Assembly (NCBI GenBank): GCA_937894055.1
Contig: CALDHQ010000128.1
Coordinates: 1-10,083 of the forward strand
Direction of reading: 5' to 3'
Length of the DNA stretch: 10,083 nt
Origin: an uncultured Polymorphobacter sp.
Lineage (GTDB): Bacteria; Pseudomonadota; Alphaproteobacteria; Sphingomonadales; Sphingomonadaceae
Positions 1-5,846 of this stretch are shown here, piece after piece. The notes beneath the pieces are model-generated. The model ran no database searches. It had not been told where the DNA came from and was given only the letters and a program-made list of their open reading frames with translations. The position numbers and the translations under genes are program-made. The stretch's first letter is position 1; each line of letters starts with the position of its first letter.

Positions 1-1
1 C

Positions 2-430
2 GTCAGTGCGCCGACTGACCCCGCCGCACGAATCGCGCTCGCCAGCTTCATCGAAAACCTCGACATCGCCGCCGCCGTCCCGCCGGCACGCATCGTCGTC
101 AACGCCGCGACCGGCACCATCGTCATCGGCGGCAACGTCCGCGTGCTGCCCACCGCCGTCGCACACGGCAGCCTGACGGTGCGCGTCACCGAAAACGACG
201 GCGTCAGCCAGCCCGGGCCATTTTCGAACGGCCGCACCGAAAAGGTCGCGCAAAGCAACGTCGATGCGACCGAGGACAAGGGGCACATGCAGGTCTTCGC
301 GCCCGGCGTGGCGCTGTCCGACCTCGTCGATGCGGTCAACGCGCTCGGCGCGGCACCTGGCGATCTCGTCGCCATACTGGAAGCGCTCAAGACCGCCGGT
401 GCGCTGCGCGCTGAACTGGTGATCATCTGA
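2..430 (+). CDS. flgI: Flagellar P-ring protein FlgI, C-terminal part (5' end outside window)
   Basis: FlgI forms the P-ring around the flagellar rod in the periplasm/peptidoglycan layer. The frame is open from base 2, so the gene starts upstream; about 142 C-terminal residues are present. Seen directly: the family's C-terminal signature, with ARIVVNAATGTIVIGG, then VRVLPTAVAHGSLTVRV, a SQPGPFSNGRT segment, the APGVALSDLVDAVNALGA stretch and the ending GALRAELVII. These segments align by memory with FlgI across Proteobacteria. The TGA stop (428-430) overlaps the ATG of flgJ by one base, which suggests translational coupling in the flg operon. Nothing unusual is visible in this part. Confidence 0.95.
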   Translation, partial: VSAPTDPAARIALASFIENLDIAAAVPPARIVVNAATGTIVIGGNVRVLPTAVAHGSLTVRVTENDGVSQPGPFSNGRTEKVAQSNVDATEDKGHMQVFAPGVALSDLVDAVNALGAAPGDLVAILEALKTAGALRAELVII

Positions 431-765
431 TGATGGCCCCGCTCACCCAAGTCATTCCCGCGCAGGCGGGAATCCACTCTAGCGCCGCGCCTGTCGTGGA
501 TTCCCGCCTGCGCGGGAATGACAAGGTGAATGGCGGGAATGACGGCTTGAATAAGGTCGCGACCGACTTCGAAGCGCTGTTCATCGCACAGATCCTCAAA
601 TCATCGCACGCCGCCGCACTCGCCGAAGACCCGCTCAAATCCGACGGCGAGGACAGCTTCCGCGCGCTGCAGGATGAAACCACCGCCAAGGCCATCGCCA
701 CTGCCGCACCGCTGGGTGTCGCGCGCGAACTGGCGCGTGCGACGGCAGCAAGGCAAACGCCATGA
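430..765 (+). CDS. flgJ: Flagellar rod-binding protein FlgJ, single-domain form with a palindromic repeat translated in frame
   Basis: FlgJ is the rod-assembly/capping factor. This 111-residue protein has only the rod-binding domain (about residues 40-95, including LNKVATDFEALFIAQILKSS); it lacks the C-terminal muramidase of enterobacterial FlgJ, as is usual in alphaproteobacteria. The ATG at 430 overlaps the flgI stop and the TGA overlaps the flgK ATG, so position and context support the call. Oddity: residues 8-31 (VIPAQAGIH ... DSRLRGND) are encoded by a perfect inverted repeat at 451-522 that also occurs outside genes at 2685-2755, so they are repeat-derived rather than family sequence. 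Start choice is open: an in-frame TTG at 547 with GGGAA about 7 bases upstream would make a protein of about 72 residues without the repeat peptide. I report the upstream ATG because of the coupling. Confidence 0.85.
   Translation: MMAPLTQVIPAQAGIHSSAAPVVDSRLRGNDKVNGGNDGLNKVATDFEALFIAQILKSSHAAALAEDPLKSDGEDSFRALQDETTAKAIATAAPLGVARELARATAARQTP
451..522. repeat. dRS3-like paired palindrome inside flgJ
   Basis: Perfect 27-bp inverted arms lie at 451-477 and 496-522 around an 18-base loop. Each arm contains a 20-base unit of the form ATTCCC-N8-GGGAAT (454-473 ATTCCCGCGCAGGCGGGAAT; 500-519), which is itself an 8-bp hairpin. The ATTCCC-N8-GGGAAT format is that of the neisserial dRS3 repeat; similar units are known in other Proteobacteria. 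A partial third end (CGGGAATGAC, 534-543) repeats bases 513-522. The same palindrome recurs at 2685-2755. It keeps the flgJ frame open and is translated. Confidence 0.9.
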
Positions 766-2636
766 CCGACCTGCTGGCGCTGGGCGCATCGGGCGTGCGC
801 GCCTATCAAACCGCACTCGCCGTCGTCGGCGACAATGTCGCGAACGCCGAAACGCCGGGCTATGTCCGGCGCAGCGTGCTGCTCAAGGCCGGGCCGGGCG
901 TCGGCGCGGGTGAGCCACTGGCGCGCGTCGTGTCGGCGGGTAGCGGCGTCGCCACTGCAGCTGTCGTGCGCGCCGTCGATGCGTTGAAGGCGCTCGGCGT
1001 CCGCAATGCCGATGGCGACCTGGCGCGGTTGACGACGCGCGCCGACTGGCTGGCGCAATTGCAAAGCGCCATGGGCAGCGGCGATGCCAGCCTGACAGTG
1101 CGCATCGCCGGCTTCTTCGACGCCGCCTCCGACCTTGCCAGTGCGCCCAACTCGACCACCGCGCGCACCATTTTTCTCGATCGTGCCGATCAGGCTGCCG
1201 GCCAGTTCCGCACGACCGCGACCGCGCTCGATACCCTTAGCGATAACATCGCCAGCGCCACAGCTGCCGCGACCACCGAGGTCAACCAGCTGACGCAGGG
1301 TATCGACGCGGTCAACATTCAGCTGCGGCGCACGCAGAACGGCGGCTCGGCGGCGAACGGCCTGCTCGACACGCGCGACGCGCTGCTCGGGCGGCTGGCG
1401 AAGCTGCTGCGCATCGCCGTCACCGAAACCGCCGGCGGCGCGGTCGAGGTGCGGCTCGGCGACGCCGGCAACGGCTCGCTGCTGGTCGGCAGCAAGGGTG
1501 CCACCCGCGTCGGCGTCGCCGATAGCCCCGGCGGGCCGGTGCTGGTGCTCGACCCGACGCACAACGCCGTCAGCGTCCGCCTGCCCGCCAGCGGCAGTCT
1601 GTCGGGGCTGATCGAGGCGGCGCGGCGCACAGCCGACGCGCATCTCGCCATCGATGACCTGGCGACGCGCTTTGCCGATGCGGTCAACATCGTCCACATG
1701 GACGGCGTCGATGCACGCGGGATCGATGGCGGCGCGCTGTTCGCGACGCAGACGCTGGGCGTGGCCGCCGGCGCCGCCAACAGCGGCAGCGCCGTGCTCG
1801 GCGTCGATATTGCCGACGGTGCACCGCTCAGCCCGAGCGGCTATACGATGACCTTCTTCGGCGGGCTGTGGACGCTGGCGCGCGGCGATGCCAGCCTTGC
1901 GGTCAGCGGCACCGGGCCACTCACCCTCGACGGCGTCACCGTGTCGCCGTCGGGCACTGTCCACGAAGGCGACGGCTACCGGCTGCCGGTGCGCGGCGGC
2001 GCGGCGGGCATTGCGCTACGCCCGCTCGATGCCGCCAGCGTCGCCGCCTCGTCGCGCTGGCTGACCGACGCCAGCGCCAACAACAGCGGCAACGCCACGC
2101 TGAGCGCGCGCGTCAACATGGCCGCACTCGGCCTGCCCGCACAGGCCGACTACCGCGTCGATATCAGTGTCGCCGGCTTCGCTGATATCTACGACCCCGC
2201 GACCAACACCTTGCTCGCCACGGTGCCGACCACCGGCTGGCAGCCCGGCGCGGCGTTCGAATTCAGCTTTTCGGGCACACCTGCGGTCGGCGACAGCTTC
2301 CGCATCGGCCGCGCCGCACCGCAAGGCTCGGACAACGGCAACCTGCGCGCGCTGCTCGGCATCCGCGACACGCAAGGCACCGGCGGCACCCTCGAAGGCG
2401 CGCTCGATGCCACCGTCGCCGGCGTCGCCAGCAGCCTCGCCGAAACCCGCCGGCTCGGCACCGCCGCCCAGGCCATCGCCAGCGACGCCGCACGTGCCGC
2501 CGACGCCGTCAGCGGCGTCGACCTCGACCGCGAAGCCGCCGAACTGACGCAGCTGCAAGCGGCCTACAAAGCGTCGAGCCAGATCATTGCGGCAGCGCGC
2601 GATTTGTTCGATGCCCTGCTGGCGGCTTCGCGATGA
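762..2636 (+). CDS. flgK: Flagellar hook-associated protein 1 FlgK
   Basis: FlgK is the first hook-filament junction protein, exported through the flagellar type III system. The 624-residue protein begins with the axial-protein signature: coiled-coil-forming N-terminus and ANAETPGY at residues 27-34 (the flagellar ANxxTPGY motif). The C-terminus (SGVDLDREAAELTQLQAAYKASS... then IIAAARDLFDALL) is the typical FlgK/FlgE-type closing helix that pairs with the N-terminal helix. The central part holds variable exposed domains with two similar segments of GDxxRL/FxGTPAVGDSFRI type near residues 405 and 510. Length fits the longer members of the family. The ATG overlaps the flgJ stop as ATGA. The stop is followed after four bases by the repeat element at 2641-2805. 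Confidence 0.95.
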   Translation: MTDLLALGASGVRAYQTALAVVGDNVANAETPGYVRRSVLLKAGPGVGAGEPLARVVSAGSGVATAAVVRAVDALKALGVRNADGDLARLTTRADWLAQLQSAMGSGDASLTVRIAGFFDAASDLASAPNSTTARTIFLDRADQAAGQFRTTATALDTLSDNIASATAAATTEVNQLTQGIDAVNIQLRRTQNGGSAANGLLDTRDALLGRLAKLLRIAVTETAGGAVEVRLGDAGNGSLLVGSKGATRVGVADSPGGPVLVLDPTHNAVSVRLPASGSLSGLIEAARRTADAHLAIDDLATRFADAVNIVHMDGVDARGIDGGALFATQTLGVAAGAANSGSAVLGVDIADGAPLSPSGYTMTFFGGLWTLARGDASLAVSGTGPLTLDGVTVSPSGTVHEGDGYRLPVRGGAAGIALRPLDAASVAASSRWLTDASANNSGNATLSARVNMAALGLPAQADYRVDISVAGFADIYDPATNTLLATVPTTGWQPGAAFEFSFSGTPAVGDSFRIGRAAPQGSDNGNLRALLGIRDTQGTGGTLEGALDATVAGVASSLAETRRLGTAAQAIASDAARAADAVSGVDLDREAAELTQLQAAYKASSQIIAAARDLFDALLAASR

Positions 2637-2640
2637 GCAA

Positions 2641-2805
2641 AAGGGCCTCCGGTGGGCATTGGGTTGCCCCTGCCTCCAACACGAAGTCATTCCCGCGCAG
2701 GCGGGAATCCATCGTCGGCACCTTGGCATGGATTCCCGCCTGCGCGGGAATGACTCGGTTCCTATATTTGGGTGCAGGGGTCACCCCTGCCCGCCGGAGG
2801 CCCTT
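2641..2805. repeat. Diverged GGGCCTCCGG inverted-repeat element with a nested palindrome
   Basis: Outer arms are at about 2641-2677 (AAGGGCCTCCGGTGGGCA then TTGCCCCTGC) and 2769-2805 (ending CCCGCCGGAGGCCCTT). They match the perfect 38-bp arms of the element at 5654-5787 but with substitutions, most in the left arm. The right arm keeps a perfect inner hairpin, CAGGGGT-C-ACCCCTG, where the other copy has CAGGGGC-AA-GCCCCTG. Between the arms sits the separate dRS3-like palindrome (2685-2755). The element fills almost the whole gap between flgK and flgL. Confidence 0.85.
2685..2755. repeat. dRS3-like paired palindrome between flgK and flgL
   Basis: Perfect 28-bp inverted arms lie at 2685-2712 and 2728-2755 with a 15-base loop. 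The two ATTCCC-N8-GGGAAT units are at 2689-2708 and 2732-2751. The inner 26 bases of each arm are identical to those of the copy in flgJ (451-476 and 497-522), while the loops differ. It lies within the larger GGGCCTCCGG element, 76 bases before the flgL start. Confidence 0.92.
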
Positions 2806-2830
2806 CGCCTTCGCTACCGGACTATAACCC

Positions 2831-3751
2831 ATGCAAATCAACACCCACGCCAGCTACGCCGCCGCGACCGACCGCATGTCGGCGCTGTCGGCCGACCTCG
2901 ACCAGGTCCAGGCGCAGATCGCCAGCGGCAAGCGCATCATTGCCGCCGATGATGACCCGATCGGCGCGGCGCGGGTGACGCAGCTGCACCGCGCGCTGAC
3001 CACCGACACCGCGACGCAGCGCGCGGTTGATGCCGCGGGCAGCCGGCTGGCGGCGACCGACAATGCGCTCGACGGCGTCGGCAATTTGCTGGCGCGCGCC
3101 AAGGAAATTGCGCTGCTTGGCGGCAATGCGACGTTCAGCGCCGCCGACCGCGCGACTTTGGCGGCGGATGCCAAGAACCTGTCCGAACAGCTGCTCGGCT
3201 TTGCCAACCGCACCGATAGCGACGGCAGCAGCCTGTTCGGTGGCGCGCGGCGCAGTGGTGCGGCCTATGCCGTCGATCCGCTGACCGGGCTGACCAACTG
3301 GCAGGGTGCGGGCAGCGCCCCGGCGCTGGCGCTCGATGCCAATCTGGTGGCGACGGGTATCGAAGGCCCGGCGGCGTTTGCCGGACTGGCGGGCGCCAGC
3401 GGCCCGACCGATGCGTTTGCGCTGTTGACGGCGTTGCAGGCGGCGCTGGTCGAACCCAACGCAGCACTGCGCAGCACCGCGCTGGCGGCGGCAGCGACGG
3501 GGCTCGATGCCGGCATCGGCCGCATCGCCGACACGCGCGCACTGGTTGGGGCGCGGATGGCGCGGCTCGATTCGGAAACCGCGCGCATCAACGCCTCGAA
3601 CCTGCAGCTCAACAAGGATCTCGAGACCGCCGAGGGCATCAACATGGCATCCGCCATCGCGCGGCTGCAACGGCTGACCAGCGTGCTGAGCGCGACGCAA
3701 GCGAGCTTCGTCAAGGTCCAGTCGCTCAGCCTGTGGGAAGCGCTTCGGTAA
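2831..3751 (+). CDS. flgL: Flagellar hook-associated protein 3 FlgL
   Basis: FlgL is the second hook-filament junction protein and belongs to the flagellin superfamily. The 306-residue protein has the conserved N-terminal helix with SADLDQVQAQIASGKRI and the ADDDPIGAARV segment (family SGKR...DDP), and the C-terminal helix containing EGINMASAIARLQRLTSVL followed by ATQASFVKVQSLSLWEALR. The variable centre is short. The ATG at 2831 is the first good start; the upstream sequence (ACCGGACTATAACCC) has only a weak ribosome-binding site, and a repeat element ends 25 bases before the start. It follows flgK as expected, and the next gene is motA after a 122-base leader. Confidence 0.95.
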   Translation: MQINTHASYAAATDRMSALSADLDQVQAQIASGKRIIAADDDPIGAARVTQLHRALTTDTATQRAVDAAGSRLAATDNALDGVGNLLARAKEIALLGGNATFSAADRATLAADAKNLSEQLLGFANRTDSDGSSLFGGARRSGAAYAVDPLTGLTNWQGAGSAPALALDANLVATGIEGPAAFAGLAGASGPTDAFALLTALQAALVEPNAALRSTALAAAATGLDAGIGRIADTRALVGARMARLDSETARINASNLQLNKDLETAEGINMASAIARLQRLTSVLSATQASFVKVQSLSLWEALR

Positions 3752-3765
3752 GCCCCCTCACCGCC

Positions 3766-3779
3766 CCTTAACCATAAGG
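3766..3779. promoter_or_regulatory. Candidate CtrA half-site/dyad upstream of motA
   Basis: CCTTA-ACCA-TAAGG is a 14-base perfect dyad holding TTAACCAT (3768-3775), which matches the half-site motif described for the alphaproteobacterial cell-cycle regulator CtrA, a known controller of flagellar genes. It lies in the only non-repeat intergenic gap of the flagellar cluster, 94 bases before the proposed motA start. Only one half-site is seen, and no clear -10 or sigma-54 motif accompanies it, so the regulatory role is inference. Confidence 0.4.
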
Positions 3780-3860
3780 CCCGCGCAAGCTCTGCGTCCG
3801 CGCGCCGTAAATCCCCCCTGACGGCAACACCAGCAGTCGGGCAGCGGTGCCCGGCGGAAA

Positions 3861-3866
3861 AAGGGG
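3861..3866 (+). promoter_or_regulatory. Ribosome-binding site deciding the motA TTG start
   Basis: AAGGGG at 3861-3866 lies seven bases before TTG 3874. The alternative in-frame GTG at 3847 has no comparable purine-rich site, and its extra nine residues are unlike MotA N-termini, which start directly in the first membrane helix. Confidence 0.65.
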
Positions 3867-3873
3867 ACCGGAA

Positions 3874-4737
3874 TTGATCTCGGTCATCGGGCTGATTGTG
3901 CTGCTCGTCATGGTGTTTGGTGGCTTTGCGTTCACCGGCGGCAACCTCGGCGTCGTGATGCACGCGCTTCCGCACGAAATGCTGATCATTGGCGGGGCTG
4001 CCGCCGGTGCAACGATCATTTCCACCGACATCAAGGGCATGAAAGCCATTGGGGGGGCCTTTGGCGCCATCGTCAAAGGCCCCAAATACAAGCGTGCCGA
4101 CTATGGCGCGGCGATCTTCCTGACCACGCGCCTGATGAAGATGCTCAAATCCGAGGGCGCCGTCGCGGTCGAACCGCATATCGAAGACCCGGCCACCAGC
4201 AGCATCTTCGCCGAATATCCGCAGTTCCTGAAGGATCCGGTGTTCCTGCACCTGCTGACCGACAGCATCCGGCTGCTCGTCGTCTCGACAGGCGGCCTCA
4301 GCCCCAATGCCGTCGAGGAAGTCATCGATACCGCGATCGAAACCCACCATGCGCACGCGCACAAGCCGGTCGAGGCGCTGACGACGCTTGCCGACGGGCT
4401 GCCGGCGCTCGGCATCGTCGCCGCGGTGCTCGGCGTCATCAAGACGATGGGCTCGATCGACAAGCCGCCGGCCATCCTCGGCGGCATGATCGGCAGCGCG
4501 CTCGTCGGCACCTTCCTCGGCGTGCTCCTCAGCTACGGCATCGTCGGGCCGTGCGCGGCGCGTTTGAAAGCCGTCATCGACATGGATTCCGAAATCTACC
4601 TGGTGGTGCGTCGCGTCATCATCGCATCGCTGCGCGGCCAGCCGCAGCCGCTCGTCATCGAAGCAGCGCGCACCGCGATCCAGCCGGCGAACCAGCCGAG
4701 CTTCACCGAAGTGTTCGACGGTTTGCGTGGGAAATAG
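3874..4737 (+). CDS. motA: Flagellar motor stator protein MotA
   Basis: MotA is the inner-membrane stator subunit that couples proton flow to rotor torque. From the TTG at 3874 it has 287 residues and starts in helix 1 (ISVIGLIVLLVMVFGG), with helix 2 following TGGNLG. The cytoplasmic loop carries E100 (E. coli E98) and K92 at the place of E. coli R90, a conservative change. Helices 3 and 4 contain DGLPALGIVAAVLGV (P177, E. coli P173) and LVGTFLGVLLSYGIVGP (P226, E. coli P222). The C-terminal PSFTEVF segment is also typical. A GTG at 3847 would add nine residues but lacks a good ribosome-binding site. motB follows after six bases. Confidence 0.95.
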   Translation: MISVIGLIVLLVMVFGGFAFTGGNLGVVMHALPHEMLIIGGAAAGATIISTDIKGMKAIGGAFGAIVKGPKYKRADYGAAIFLTTRLMKMLKSEGAVAVEPHIEDPATSSIFAEYPQFLKDPVFLHLLTDSIRLLVVSTGGLSPNAVEEVIDTAIETHHAHAHKPVEALTTLADGLPALGIVAAVLGVIKTMGSIDKPPAILGGMIGSALVGTFLGVLLSYGIVGPCAARLKAVIDMDSEIYLVVRRVIIASLRGQPQPLVIEAARTAIQPANQPSFTEVFDGLRGK

Positions 4738-4743
4738 CTCCCC

Positions 4744-5646
4744 GTGAAACACGAATCACCCACGCAGTTCGAGCCCGAGGTCATCTACCGCAAGGCCAAG
4801 AAGGGCCATGCCGCGCACCACGGCGGGGCGTGGAAGATCGCCTATGCCGACTTCGTCACCGCGATGATGGCGTTCTTCCTGCTGATGTGGCTGATCGGCG
4901 CCACCAACGAGCAGCAGCGCAAGGGCATCGCCGACTATTTCACCCCCACCGTCATCCAGATGAAGAACTCCGGCGGCTCGAACGGCCTGTTCGGCGGCCG
5001 CTCGCTGCAAGTCGAGGACGGCTTCGCACCGCACGCCACCGTCACCGGCCGCCAGCCGATTGCCGTTTCAGGCGGCGATACCGGCGGCGCGCTGGCCGCA
5101 AAGACGCCGCAGCCCAAGGACCTCAAACCCGCACCCGGCAGCCGCCGCACCGCCGACGACAGCCGCTTCCGCAAGGTCGAATCGGTGGTCAATGCGCGGC
5201 TGGCGGGCGACCCGACGCTGAAGGGCCTCAAGGGCCAGATCCGCTACGTCAAAACCCGCGACGGGCTGCGCATCGACATTGTCGAACGCGCCGATTTCAG
5301 CATGTTCACCTCGGGCACCAGCGTGTTCTCGCCCGATGCGCTCCAGCTGCTCCGCACCGTCGCACGCGCCGTCGCCGATACCCCCAACGCCCTGACGGTG
5401 CGCGGCCATACCGATGCCGCACCCTATGCCAAAGGCGGCGCCAACAACTGGACGCTGTCATCGCTGCGCGCCGATGCAACGCGGCGCGTGCTCACCGATG
5501 CCGGCGTCGCGCCCAACCGCTTCCGCCGCATCGAAGGCGTCGCCGATACCGACCCGTTCAACCCCGCCGACCGCCTCGACCCGCGCAACCGGCGGATCAG
5601 CATCACGCTGATGACGCACGAGCCGTTGCCGCTGCCGCCGCATTGA
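4744..5646 (+). CDS. motB: Flagellar motor stator protein MotB
   Basis: MotB pairs with MotA and anchors the stator to peptidoglycan. The 300-residue protein starts at GTG 4744, six bases after motA. A basic N-terminus (VIYRKAKKGHAAHHGGAWK) leads to the single membrane helix IAYADFVTAMMAFFLLMWLI, in which D36 is the expected proton-binding aspartate. After a Gly/Pro-rich linker of about 70 residues, the OmpA-like peptidoglycan-binding domain covers about 165-295, with VRGHTDAAPY (H222, D224), SSLRADATRRVL and the closing RLDPRNRRISI. Length and order match MotB. It ends the flagellar cluster; an inverted-repeat element begins seven bases after the stop. Confidence 0.96.
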   Translation: MKHESPTQFEPEVIYRKAKKGHAAHHGGAWKIAYADFVTAMMAFFLLMWLIGATNEQQRKGIADYFTPTVIQMKNSGGSNGLFGGRSLQVEDGFAPHATVTGRQPIAVSGGDTGGALAAKTPQPKDLKPAPGSRRTADDSRFRKVESVVNARLAGDPTLKGLKGQIRYVKTRDGLRIDIVERADFSMFTSGTSVFSPDALQLLRTVARAVADTPNALTVRGHTDAAPYAKGGANNWTLSSLRADATRRVLTDAGVAPNRFRRIEGVADTDPFNPADRLDPRNRRISITLMTHEPLPLPPH

Positions 5647-5653
5647 CGGGTTG

Positions 5654-5787
5654 AAGGGCCTCCGGCGGGCAGGGGCTTGCCCCTGCACCCATCAGCTTGG
5701 GGCGGTGCACCCCAAGCCAACGACCCGACTGATGCGCCCACCCGATATCTGGGTGCAGGGGCAAGCCCCTGCCCGCCGGAGGCCCTT
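5654..5787. repeat. 134-bp element with perfect 38-bp inverted repeats after motB
   Basis: Arms at 5654-5691 and 5750-5787 are perfect reverse complements (AAGGGCCTCCGGCGGG at one end, CCCGCCGGAGGCCCTT at the other). Each arm holds its own palindrome: CAGGGGC-TT-GCCCCTG at 5670-5685 and CAGGGGC-AA-GCCCCTG at 5756-5771. The centre has a further hairpin, GCTTGGGG (5695-5702) with CCCCAAGC (5710-5717), inside ATCAG/CTGAT (5691-5695, 5729-5733). There is no room for a transposase. The transcript could fold into a long hairpin and act as a terminator or stability element for the flagellar mRNA, but no U-tract follows, so that role is inference. Confidence 0.9.
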
Positions 5788-5815
5788 CCCCGCTTGCGCA
5801 AACCGCGCGGCACGT

Positions 5816-5845
5816 CCAACTTGCAAAAAACAAAGTTGGGGACGG
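5816..5845 (+). promoter_or_regulatory. Dyad overlapping the probable ribosome-binding site of the MFS gene
   Basis: CCAACTT (5816-5822) and AAGTTGG (5833-5839) form a 7-bp perfect dyad with a 10-base A-rich loop. The right arm runs into GGGGAC (5838-5843), the likely ribosome-binding region of the ATG at 5847. It could be a repressor operator or an RNA hairpin that limits translation; the sequence alone does not decide. Confidence 0.3.
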
Positions 5846-5846
5846 T

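Noticed and set aside
423..1964. 513-residue open frame on the minus strand over flgJ/flgK
   Set aside because: It is a GC-bias shadow: rich in Arg/Ala/Gly/Asp, with no recognisable family, and lies opposite the well-supported flgK.
2724..2740. TTGGCAT...CCCGCC as a sigma-54 promoter for flgL
   Set aside because: It lies in the loop and arm of the repeat, and the -12 GC element is absent.
2584..2952. Small open frames on both strands over the flgK-flgL gap
   Set aside because: They are translations of the inverted-repeat DNA (peptides such as VIPAQAGIH and GLRRAG) and not genes.
3265..4752. 495-residue open frame on the minus strand over flgL/motA
   Set aside because: It mirrors motA codon structure and has His/Asp/Arg-rich low-complexity composition typical of antisense shadows.
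5654..5787. CRISPR-like or transposon with its own transposase
   Set aside because: There are only two inverted arms, no regular spacer array and no coding capacity in the 134 bp.
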